In this document: piece by piece, positions 1-6,158 of the stretch | Position numbering within the stretch: the stretch's first letter is position 1 | Layout of the letters: every line of letters starts with the position of its first letter | Origin: a virus | Reading direction: 5' to 3' (one strand) | Virus record (IMG/VR): IMGVR_UViG_3300020442_002375 | Coordinates: 1-52,100 of that record | DNA: 52,100 nucleotides | Translations under genes and position numbers: made by a program | Notes under the pieces: model-generated | The model's database searches: none | Told to the model about the DNA's origin: nothing | Seen by the model: the letters and a program-made list of their open reading frames with translations, nothing else

Positions 1-73
1 AGATCATCGAGCATTCATCCCATGCCGCCGATAGCATAGGATATTTTCTCATTAGCTTTTCTGTGTTATACAT
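1..73 (-). CDS. Partial hypothetical protein (N-terminus only)
   Basis: An open frame starts at 73 and runs leftward off the window, giving 24 residues that begin MYNTEKLMRKYPMLSAAW. An AGGAG Shine-Dalgarno site lies just upstream of the ATG on the - strand, and the gene begins a few bases after the stop of the 66-227 gene, so it looks like the next member of the same operon. Too little is visible to assign a function. Confidence 0.55.
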   Translation of the reverse strand, partial: MYNTEKLMRKYPMLSAAWDECSMI

Positions 74-227
74 AACTTTCTCCTGTTCTACAATGCAAAA
101 TGGTATTTGAGATTCTCATTCCGTCCTCGTCGCCTGTTTCCGCACAAGCAAGGTAATACAGTCTTACCAATCTAGTCGAGAACTTGTCAAGTATATCGTA
201 AAGGCTCTTTTCCCTATGTTCGTTCAT
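66..227 (-). CDS. Hypothetical small phage protein, 53 aa
   Basis: This short frame encodes a charged 53-residue protein beginning MNEHREKSLYDILDKF and ending GESYV. Its ATG lies inside the last codons of the 214-573 gene in another frame, so the two genes overlap and are probably translationally coupled. It is followed directly by a further gene with a good ribosome-binding site. The N-terminal half looks helical. I do not recognise a family. The support is the tight operon packing and the preserved reading frame. Confidence 0.5.
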   Translation of the reverse strand: MNEHREKSLYDILDKFSTRLVRLYYLACAETGDEDGMRISNTILHCRTGESYV

Positions 228-573
228 TGATCCAATAGTCTCCTGTGTTATAGTTTCTGATCTCCTGAAGTATACTTGCTACTTCGTGAAAGTCAAGCCA
301 TCCCCAGACATCCGCGACACCGTGACGTTCCTTTATAGGATGTTCATTCTGTACGATCTCAAATGTCATTTCTGGGTCTGTCTTGTGACGATACTTTAAT
401 AACGCAAGTTCAAAGTAGCCTGTATGACCACCATAGCTATGATCATGACACACGACACTTGCCCCAAGCCCATTGCTAAAAAAGTAGCGTTTAACATATC
501 GACCGTCCTGCTTTCTTGCTCGTTTTAAAAACCTGGTTTCGTTTAGTTTTAGTGGATTGCATTTAGTTTTCAT
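214..573 (-). CDS. Hypothetical phage protein, 119 aa
   Basis: The protein has a basic start (MKTKCNPLKLNETRFLKRAR), then a mixed segment with HDHSYGGHTGYFELALL, and an acidic C-terminal helix-like part (VWGWLDFHEVASILQEI). There is no signal peptide or membrane segment. A GAGGAGT ribosome-binding site precedes the ATG. It lies in a leftward operon of small genes, directly after the 576-764 gene and overlapping the next gene. The pattern resembles phage early accessory proteins, but I do not recognise a family and assign no function. GC content is higher than in the structural genes further right. Confidence 0.65.
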   Translation of the reverse strand: MKTKCNPLKLNETRFLKRARKQDGRYVKRYFFSNGLGASVVCHDHSYGGHTGYFELALLKYRHKTDPEMTFEIVQNEHPIKERHGVADVWGWLDFHEVASILQEIRNYNTGDYWINERT

Positions 574-575
574 AT

Positions 576-761
576 TTACTCCTCTATATGCGATAGGGTG
601 AAGGGTATCATAACATGCTGACTAACTTTGATTCTAGCCTCTGATTCTGACATGGCCGCGACTTCTCCGATCTTGTGGCCGTTGTCAGCATCTGTGACTA
701 CCCAAATGTTCTGCGGACGTTTTACAGGAAAAACACAGTTGTAGTATTCTCGGTCTGTCAT
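576..761 (-). CDS. Hypothetical small protein, 61-62 aa
   Basis: The gene encodes a short soluble protein containing NIWVVTDADNGHKIGEVAA followed by a Ser/Glu/Ala helix, resembling a small alpha/beta fold. Two ATGs stand side by side (764 and 761). The AAAGGA ribosome-binding site fits the second better, with about seven bases of spacing, so 761 is taken as the start. A promoter at 796-825 lies immediately upstream, so this gene probably opens a small leftward operon that continues to the window edge. Function is unknown. Confidence 0.6.
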   Translation of the reverse strand: MTDREYYNCVFPVKRPQNIWVVTDADNGHKIGEVAAMSESEARIKVSQHVMIPFTLSHIEE

Positions 762-795
762 CATCGGTTCCTTTCGTGTTATTTATTATATCGAC

Positions 796-825
796 ATTTT
801 ACACCGCAGACTTGACCATTGTCAA
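796..825 (-). promoter_or_regulatory. Sigma-70-like promoter P2 for the 576-761 gene
   Basis: On the - strand, TTGACA (825-820) is separated by 18 bases from TAAAAT (801-796), preceded by TG as an extended -10. Downstream follow CGATATAA and AAATAAC, the same bases in the same order as in the promoter at 1655-1682. It overlaps the end of the nuclease gene. Confidence 0.65.
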
Positions 826-1359
826 GCCCGCTGGATTCCATTCTACTAGGTTTAGTCCCTTTACTGACATTTCCCCGTTGACAGCGGTTGTCATTCTGTA
901 GCCGCCGTTTCCTCTCTGGTCTACGTTCCAAGATCGTTCCTTTCCACCGGGGCCATTTAGTCCCCATGTTCTGACGTTGTCTGACGATGCACTCTTTACG
1001 ACTAGTCCTTGTGTGGGGTGAATAAAGGCTAGTAGCAACGTGTCAAACTGACTTGGGTCAATTCCTACAAAAGTGTAAATATTGCTTTTTGGTCCGAGTG
1101 TAGATGCCTTGCATTCTAGCCGTCTACGGCGTCCGCCAATGTAGGCGACAATGTCTGACTGACCGGGGCCGCCGATATGTTCGCAATCTATGCCGCAACG
1201 TGTCAATTCTTCCGCGACTGCAATTTCAACCGCTGTCCCCATCGTCCAAGATCCGCATGATGAAAGCAAATAAGACACTTCGCTTTTTGCTGGACTGTAT
1301 AATTGTTGATCGTCACTAGCTTCTGAAATTGCTTTGGTAATTTGAAGTGAAGTGAACAT
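799..1359 (-). CDS. PD-(D/E)XK-type nuclease-like protein, 186 aa
   Basis: The N-terminal half carries a recognisable PD-(D/E)XK pattern. There is a helix with Glu45 (GTAVEIAVAEELTRCG), then GGPGQSDIVAY with Asp69, a turn, and RRRLECKAS with Glu82 and Lys84. This E...D...ExK arrangement is seen in Holliday-junction resolvases and many phage or restriction nucleases. I infer a metal-dependent DNA nuclease; the substrate is unknown. The ATG at 1359 is chosen because AGGAAAACAAA directly precedes it, whereas the upstream in-frame ATG at 1413 has no good site. The C-terminal third is unfamiliar. The gene follows the zinc-ribbon mini-gene on the same strand. Confidence 0.6.
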   Translation of the reverse strand: MFTSLQITKAISEASDDQQLYSPAKSEVSYLLSSCGSWTMGTAVEIAVAEELTRCGIDCEHIGGPGQSDIVAYIGGRRRRLECKASTLGPKSNIYTFVGIDPSQFDTLLLAFIHPTQGLVVKSASSDNVRTWGLNGPGGKERSWNVDQRGNGGYRMTTAVNGEMSVKGLNLVEWNPAGLTMVKSAV

Positions 1360-1428
1360 TTTTGTTTTCCTAGTTGGTTGTGAATATCGCGAGTCTACAA
1401 TACCTATCGACAATTTGCAAGGGGAAGT

Positions 1429-1608
1429 TTAACCCGCCCCATAAAAATCAAGTGATGCCTGAAAGTGTACCGATTCAGAATCGTCAAAATCGACACGCTC
1501 TTCAATCACTTCACAATGTTCTAAGCAATCAGGACAAATTTGAGCGTCCGATTGAACATAGGAACCGCAGCAATCAGAGTGATAAGTAATTTCAAAATTG
1601 TTTGACAT
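1429..1608 (-). CDS. Zinc-ribbon mini-protein, 59 aa
   Basis: This frame starts at 1608 with MSNNFEITYHSDCCGSYV and stops at 1429. It contains CC, then CPDC, then a further Cys (ICPDCLEHC), the spacing of a small zinc ribbon. The C-terminal half is acidic. The ATG is preceded by AAAGGT at good spacing, and a well-formed promoter at 1655-1682 lies just upstream, so this is the first gene of the leftward small-gene block. Small phage proteins of this type may bind host transcription or replication proteins, but no such role can be read here. It is easy to overlook because it is under 60 codons. Confidence 0.65.
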   Translation of the reverse strand: MSNNFEITYHSDCCGSYVQSDAQICPDCLEHCEVIEERVDFDDSESVHFQASLDFYGAG

Positions 1609-1654
1609 AATTTTAACCTTTCAAAGTTTGTTAGTTGTTATTTGTTATATCGTC

Positions 1655-1682
1655 ATTTTACAGTACATACTTTAATTGTCAA
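1655..1682 (-). promoter_or_regulatory. Sigma-70-like promoter P1 for the leftward small-gene block
   Basis: On the - strand, TTGACA (1682-1677), a 16-base spacer and TAAAAT (1660-1655) with an upstream TG form a near-consensus promoter. The sequence after the -10, CGATATAA then AAATAAC, matches promoter P2 at 796-825 almost base for base, which argues for one recurring phage promoter type. The first gene starts at 1608. Confidence 0.7.
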
Positions 1683-1796
1683 TAGAAAAAATCGGCAATT
1701 TTCAAATATAGTTTCATGCCAAACGAGAAAAAAATATTTTGTTGCCGAATGGTACGCGGTTTGTTAGGGGGTGGGGGGTGTGCAGGCGTACACTAG

Positions 1797-1828
1797 TATT
1801 TGCCTAGCATAATTTAGGTGTGCAAATA
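1797..1828. repeat. Imperfect inverted repeat (operator-like)
   Basis: TATTTGCCTA is followed, after an eight-base loop, by TAGG, a four-base bulge and CAAATA, so ten bases can pair across the bulge. It is a symmetrical DNA element in an intergenic region and could be a protein-binding site or a hairpin. Confidence 0.4.
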
Positions 1829-1916
1829 TATTATAGTCGCATAGCACTATAGAGGGGGTCGATATAGTATAATTTTGTATATACTTCGAAAGGGGGGTTT
1901 TTTTGTTTTACTATCA

Positions 1917-1931
1917 CCCCCTGACAGGGGG
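1917..1931. repeat. GC hairpin CCCCCT-GAC-AGGGGG
   Basis: Six perfectly paired bases flank a three-base loop. On neither strand is the stem followed at once by a T-run typical of an intrinsic terminator; on the + strand it runs into AAAATTTT and another G6 run. Confidence 0.45.
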
Positions 1932-2041
1932 GAAAATTTTGGGGGGTGGTACAAAAATAGTAAGACAGCCCTATAAATATTGGCCGGTTTATTGACCAAT
2001 TATTATAATTTTAAATAAGGCAGCGCCGCACACTTTCCCGC

Positions 2042-2464
2042 TTATCTACCAAACATTTCGTAACGACCAGCAGCGGAGTGTCTGTATTTATTATAGCGAT
2101 ACTCTTGATCCCTATACATCCTATTTTTCATTCTCATTCTAAAATAGGCATCCATTTCTGGTTCTCTAGATTGCCAGTATCCAGTAGATCCTACTGATGG
2201 AGTTCCTCCATACATATTCCCTCCATATATATTCCCCGAAGATCTATTCGCAAAAGCTCTTGCTGCGTTTGGATTATATCCATTAATTATCATTCCTGTT
2301 TGAAAATCATATCCCCAATCTATTCCGGCATAATCATTAGCGACAGGATCTCCAAATCCATTACCATCTAATCCTCCAGCCCCTAATCCCCCAATTGTTC
2401 TCTGACCATATGCAACATTACAGCTTGCAAATACCAAAATCGTAACAAATCCAATTTTATACAT
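2042..2464 (-). CDS. Secreted glycine-rich protein with signal peptide, 140 aa
   Basis: The first twenty residues (MYKIGFVTILVFASCNVAYG) form a short basic start, a hydrophobic core and a plausible cleavage site after AYG; FASC could alternatively act as a weak lipobox. The mature part is rich in Gly, Asn and Tyr (IGGLGAGGLDGNGFGD, GNIYGGNMYGG), and the C-terminus is rich in Arg, Tyr and Met. It is therefore probably exported and may sit in the host envelope. It overlaps the acetyltransferase gene by eight bases (ATGTATAA) and is the last gene of the sugar operon. I do not recognise a family. A role in surface modification or superinfection exclusion is only a guess. Confidence 0.6.
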   Translation of the reverse strand: MYKIGFVTILVFASCNVAYGQRTIGGLGAGGLDGNGFGDPVANDYAGIDWGYDFQTGMIINGYNPNAARAFANRSSGNIYGGNMYGGTPSVGSTGYWQSREPEMDAYFRMRMKNRMYRDQEYRYNKYRHSAAGRYEMFGR

Positions 2465-2876
2465 AATTCACCATACCATTATCTATATTTTTAAAACCTG
2501 CGCCACTATAAAACTTTATTAAGTGATCCGCACAATTCAATCTAACCTTATAACAATTCTCACCTACTGCATAATTAATGCAATGTTCTACTATAGCTTT
2601 GCCATATCCTTTCTTTCTATATGCGCTCATAACCGCAACATCTTCTATATGACAACACTTTTGTTTGTATCTTATTTTATCTTCCATAATTATTGTAGCT
2701 GTTGCCACAAGAATATTCTCATCTAACAACATAAACGTAATTATATTATCTGGTCTGCTTTTCAATATGTTAATAGCATTTTTAACACGAGACTGTCTGA
2801 TGTTAGGATTATTTAAATCACCAACACATTCCAGATACTGCTCAATATAATCTTCTGTAAGTCTTTTTATAATCAT
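2457..2876 (-). CDS. GNAT acetyltransferase, GNA1-like (glucosamine-6-phosphate N-acetyltransferase)
   Basis: This 139-residue protein is a single GNAT domain. Residues 76-80 are HIEDV, followed by the acetyl-CoA pyrophosphate loop RKKGYG at 87-92, then CYKVRLNCAD at 108-117 and FYSGAGF at 122-128. The combination of IEDV, CYKV.L.C.D and FY...GF is the signature of GNA1, which makes GlcNAc-6-phosphate from glucosamine-6-phosphate and acetyl-CoA in eukaryotes. Length also fits GNA1. It overlaps the stop of glmS by four bases (ATGA), and GlmS makes exactly its substrate. The GNAT assignment is firm; substrate specificity is inferred from motif and context. Confidence 0.8.
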   Translation of the reverse strand: MIIKRLTEDYIEQYLECVGDLNNPNIRQSRVKNAINILKSRPDNIITFMLLDENILVATATIIMEDKIRYKQKCCHIEDVAVMSAYRKKGYGKAIVEHCINYAVGENCYKVRLNCADHLIKFYSGAGFKNIDNGMVNYV

Positions 2877-4720
2877 TCTACTGTAACACTTTTAGCCAAG
2901 TTTCTTGGCCTGTCTACGTTCTTGCCCCTGAACACAGCACTATGGTATGCAAATAATTGCAACGGCACTACACTCATTATAGGACTCAAACAAGAATGGA
3001 CAATAGGAATTTGTATATTATAATCTACATCGGTACTTGTGTTTTTACTACAGTCTATATTAATTATTCTTCCGCCCCTACTCTTAATTTCTTGTATGTT
3101 ACTATTCATCTTATCCGTTTGCCTTACATTATTATTCACTGCTATTGCAACAGTATTATCATCCACTAAAGCTATAGGACCATGTTTTAATTCAGCTGCC
3201 GCATATCCTTCGGCATGATTATAACATAATTCTTTCATCTTTAATGCACCTTCTAATGCCACAGGATAATTATATTGTCTGCCAATAAATATAAACTTGT
3301 TTACATCTTTCAGTTCTTTAGCTATAGCTAACATCTTTCCGTCTGTAAATAAACTTTTACTTACTAATACATCTATGTCATTAATATGTTGTATTAACAT
3401 TTTTCTAGTTTCATTATAGACATGATCATTATGATAATCATTTTGGCTTATCCACAAGGATAGCATTAATAACGTTACTACTTGACTTGTAAAAGCCTTT
3501 GTACTTGCAACACCTATTTCTGTACCTGCTTTTAAATAAATCCCACACTCAGTCAATCTGCTTATACTTGAATTAACAGAATTACAAATGCCTATAACAT
3601 GACATCCTTTATCTTTTGCTTTTTTCAATGCTTCTAAAGTATCAGCTGTTTCACCAGATTGAGAGATACCTATCACAATATCTTCTGGCTTGATATTTTT
3701 CTTATCACTATATCTAAATTCACTAGCATATTCCACACTAACTTTTTTATTACAAAATTCCTCTATATAATATTTACCTATCTGTGCTGCATTCCAACTA
3801 GTGCCACATGCTATGATCGTAATATGTTTAGCTTTTTCAAATATCTTTTCATATCCCAAAAGTCCCCCAAAAACTATTCTATAACCATCTATTCTACCAG
3901 CTATCGTATTCTTAATACTTTTAGGCTGTTCATAGATCTCTTTCTGCATAAAATATTCGTAACCATTCTTTTCTATATCTAACCAATTGTTTTGCAATTT
4001 TTCTATCTTATGCTTGGATGCAGATCCACTATCGATATTATATGTTTTTATTTTATCAGTAATCTTGACAATACTATTTTCTTCTACATAGATAACATTC
4101 TCTACATATTTTGGAAAAACTACAGGATCAGAAGACACATAAAAATGATCTTCAGTCCTAGATATTCCAATAGCCAAAGGACTACCTTTTTTTGCACATA
4201 TCATTACGTCAGGATCTTGTTTATCTATAAGAATAAAAGCATAGGCCCCAACAACTCTGCTCAAAGCTAACTTAACAGCTGTTTTTAAACTTACCTTATC
4301 TTTCACTAAATGATCATAAATTAAATACAGAAGCACTTCGGTATCTGTATCTGATAAGAACTTATATCTTTTAGCTTCTAATTCTTTTTTAAGCGCTAGG
4401 TAATTTTCTATAATCCCATTATGAACTATAGACAATCTTAAATCAGACGTTACATGAGGATGAGCATTACGTTTAGAAGGCTTACCATGAGTTGCCCATC
4501 TAGTATGTCCTATACAATTATTAGAATATGCACCTGGATCTACTTTTAATAACAGATCTTCCACACAACCAGCTTGTTTTATTAAAAACGTGGTACCGTT
4601 ACGTAAATAAGCAATACCTGAACTATCATACCCTCTATATTCCAATTTTTCTAAAGCCATTAGGGTTTCAAATACTGCATTTTTATCTCCATATCCTTTG
4701 AAACCTATAATGCCACACAT
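2873..4720 (-). CDS. glmS: Glutamine-fructose-6-phosphate aminotransferase (GlmS)
   Basis: The enzyme turns fructose-6-phosphate and glutamine into glucosamine-6-phosphate, the entry step to amino sugars. The 615-residue protein is full length (the family is about 600-610). It begins MCGIIGFKGYG, with Cys2 as the N-terminal nucleophile of the glutaminase domain, followed by HTRWATHGKPS and HNGIIENY. Two SIS sugar-isomerase domains follow, with ISQSGETADTLEALKKAK and ALKMKELCYNHAEGYAAAE. It ends DRPRNLAKSVTVE, the conserved C-terminal tail. A GGAG site precedes the ATG and overlaps the end of the fucose synthase gene. All main catalytic motifs are intact, so it should be active. GlmS is uncommon in phages. 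Confidence 0.96.
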   Translation of the reverse strand: MCGIIGFKGYGDKNAVFETLMALEKLEYRGYDSSGIAYLRNGTTFLIKQAGCVEDLLLKVDPGAYSNNCIGHTRWATHGKPSKRNAHPHVTSDLRLSIVHNGIIENYLALKKELEAKRYKFLSDTDTEVLLYLIYDHLVKDKVSLKTAVKLALSRVVGAYAFILIDKQDPDVMICAKKGSPLAIGISRTEDHFYVSSDPVVFPKYVENVIYVEENSIVKITDKIKTYNIDSGSASKHKIEKLQNNWLDIEKNGYEYFMQKEIYEQPKSIKNTIAGRIDGYRIVFGGLLGYEKIFEKAKHITIIACGTSWNAAQIGKYYIEEFCNKKVSVEYASEFRYSDKKNIKPEDIVIGISQSGETADTLEALKKAKDKGCHVIGICNSVNSSISRLTECGIYLKAGTEIGVASTKAFTSQVVTLLMLSLWISQNDYHNDHVYNETRKMLIQHINDIDVLVSKSLFTDGKMLAIAKELKDVNKFIFIGRQYNYPVALEGALKMKELCYNHAEGYAAAELKHGPIALVDDNTVAIAVNNNVRQTDKMNSNIQEIKSRGGRIINIDCSKNTSTDVDYNIQIPIVHSCLSPIMSVVPLQLFAYHSAVFRGKNVDRPRNLAKSVTVE

Positions 4721-4730
4721 ATATTCTCCA

Positions 4731-5669
4731 TTATAAATATGATGTTTTATACCAAGATATCGTATTCCTTATTCCTGCAACAAAATCTGTTTCGGCTTTC
4801 CATCCTAATAACCTTTCACATTTATGTTTACTTAAACATCTTCTTGGTTGTCCATTAGGCTTACTTCTATCCCACACTATATTACCCCCAAAACCCATAT
4901 GCTCATTAATTATTGTTACCAATTTTTTTATACTAATTTCTCCTGTTCCCCCCAAATTAATAGGAGTAGGATCATTAATGTCAGAAATAGCAGCCTTACA
5001 AATAGCCTTAGCAGCATCTTCTACATATAGAAATTCTCTAGTAGCACTTCCATCTCCCCAACAAACTATCTCATGTTCCCCCAAAACTTGAGCTTTATGT
5101 ATTTTATTTATAATTGCTGGTATAACATGACTACTATTTTCATCGAAATTATCCCCAGGACCATATAAATTAACAGGTAATAAAACTGTACTATTTAAAC
5201 CATATTGTTCTTTATATCCCTCCAGCATAGTAATAATAGACTTTTTAGCTATACCATAAGGAGCATTGGTCTCTTCTGGAAATCCATTCCATAAATCATC
5301 TTCCACAAAAGGAACATTACAATGTTTAGGATAACTACATACAGTTCCCACATGAATAAACTTATCTACTTCATATTCCTTACATGCGTCTACAAGGTTT
5401 AAACCCATCATAATATTATCATAGAAAAAACTACCAGGATTTTCCTTATTAGCACCAATTCCACCCACTTTTGCTGCTAAATGAATAACCATATCAGGTT
5501 TGAGTATATCAAACAGGTTATTTACATGTTTACGCTTAGTAAGATCAAATGTCTTGCTTCTAGGACTAATAACTCTAAAAGGATACTTGTTTTGGTCATT
5601 TAATAGTTCTTTAACTACAAAAGATCCTAAAAAACCAGATCCTCCAGTAACTATAACAGTCTTTTTCAT
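4731..5669 (-). CDS. fcl: GDP-L-fucose synthase (GDP-4-keto-6-deoxymannose epimerase/reductase)
   Basis: This 312-residue short-chain dehydrogenase/reductase has the NADP-binding loop GGSGFLG at residues 9-15, VGTVCSYPK around Cys111 (the family has SSCIYPK here), the catalytic Tyr138-x3-Lys142 in PYGIAK, and the C-terminal KPNGQPRR characteristic of the family. It converts GDP-4-keto-6-deoxy-D-mannose into GDP-L-fucose by a double epimerisation and reduction. Its substrate is the product of Gmd, encoded at 7599-8597 on the opposite strand. Its ATG overlaps the stop of the small DNA-binding protein gene by four bases. Length matches bacterial Fcl/WcaG. All key residues look present. Confidence 0.93.
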   Translation of the reverse strand: MKKTVIVTGGSGFLGSFVVKELLNDQNKYPFRVISPRSKTFDLTKRKHVNNLFDILKPDMVIHLAAKVGGIGANKENPGSFFYDNIMMGLNLVDACKEYEVDKFIHVGTVCSYPKHCNVPFVEDDLWNGFPEETNAPYGIAKKSIITMLEGYKEQYGLNSTVLLPVNLYGPGDNFDENSSHVIPAIINKIHKAQVLGEHEIVCWGDGSATREFLYVEDAAKAICKAAISDINDPTPINLGGTGEISIKKLVTIINEHMGFGGNIVWDRSKPNGQPRRCLSKHKCERLLGWKAETDFVAGIRNTISWYKTSYL

Positions 5670-5869
5670 TGTTCGTTTGCCTTATGTTTTGGGGGTCTTC
5701 CTTTTCTTTTAACGATCTTTAAGTTCCTTCTTTGTCTCCTAATCATGTCTGCTGTGATAGTGGTACCTCCCATTTCGGTCATTTTTTGAGCAATGTATTT
5801 ATCGGGAATATCAGCAGAATGGTGTTTTATATATGATAGTTCCGTATCAGACCATTTTTTATACTTCAT
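5666..5869 (-). CDS. Small basic DNA-binding-like protein, 67 aa
   Basis: Residues 5-45 read like a helix-turn-helix or Myb-like segment (WSDTELSYIKHHSADIPDKY, then a predicted turn and recognition helix with RRQRRNLK). The C-terminus carries GRPPKHK, similar to an AT-hook. The same N-terminal pattern recurs in the 6782-7606 protein. It has a strong AAGGAG site and is the first gene of the - strand operon, so it may regulate the operon or the divergent promoter region at 5870-5948. DNA binding is inferred from the pattern only. Confidence 0.55.
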   Translation of the reverse strand: MKYKKWSDTELSYIKHHSADIPDKYIAQKMTEMGGTTITADMIRRQRRNLKIVKRKGRPPKHKANEQ

Positions 5870-5948
5870 TTTATATATCTCCTTGACTAAATCGGCCTTT
5901 TAGTTACTATTATGATAGTTTATTACTCTTGTTATGCAAGGATAAAAC
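5870..5948. promoter_or_regulatory. Divergent promoter region between the two gene blocks
   Basis: The two major transcription units start on either side of this 79-base stretch. On the - strand, TTGCAT (5939-5934) and TATCAT (5917-5912) are 16 bases apart. On the + strand, TTGACT (5883-5888) stands 19 bases before TATTAT (5908-5913). Both are imperfect, so exact promoters are uncertain, but some promoter must lie here for at least one direction. Confidence 0.4.
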
Positions 5949-6158
5949 ATGAATAAAAATTCAGATAAAATTGTTGGATCAGTATTGAAAGTGACAGCAT
6001 CAACAGAATTAGATGTTAGTGGCGATCTTACGTCTACTCCCACCAAGTCCATAGCAGAATTACTAAATGAGCAAGAAACCAACGAAAACGAAGAAGAAAC
6101 AGGAATTGAAGACTCAGAAGAAGAAGAAATCTACACGGACCAAGCCCCAAGGCAGTAA
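5949..6158 (+). CDS. Acidic small protein overlapping the sigma-like gene, 69 aa
   Basis: The gene starts with a good AAGGA site and encodes MNKNSDKIVGSVLKV followed by a very acidic tail (NEEETGIEDSEEEEIYT). Its last 92 bases are shared, in another frame, with the start of the sigma-like gene, where the same GAA-rich DNA is read as Lys-rich sequence. As first gene of the + strand block, and next to a sigma-like factor, it could be a transcription accessory protein. T4 gp33 is a small acidic partner of the late sigma gp55, but there is no sequence match here that proves this. Function is unknown. Confidence 0.5.
   Translation: MNKNSDKIVGSVLKVTASTELDVSGDLTSTPTKSIAELLNEQETNENEEETGIEDSEEEEIYTDQAPRQ

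Larger units (their letters stand above)
1609..2041. other. Non-coding intergenic region with G-runs and inverted repeats
   Basis: No convincing gene is present. The right part lies just downstream of the - strand operon ending at 2042, and the left part carries promoter P1. Between them are several uninterrupted G-runs on the + strand (1767-1771, 1773-1778, 1854-1858, 1892-1897, 1927-1932, 1941-1946), a hairpin at 1917-1931 and an inverted repeat at 1797-1828. The run of Gs at 1892 is followed by seven Ts. No clear intrinsic terminator for the upstream operon was found. Possible roles are terminator, replication origin or protein-binding site; the sequence alone does not decide. Confidence 0.6.

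Noticed and set aside
779-967. - strand frame beginning MGTKWPRWKG
   Set aside because: It overlaps the nuclease gene in another frame and has no ribosome-binding site. The nuclease frame carries conserved motifs.
1104-1589. Two short + strand open frames
   Set aside because: They lie opposite the nuclease gene and the zinc-ribbon gene, which have promoters, ribosome-binding sites and recognisable motifs.
1972-4739. TATAAATA on the + strand at 1972-1979 and 4732-4739
   Set aside because: Neither precedes a + strand gene, and such an octamer is expected several times by chance in AT-rich DNA of this length.
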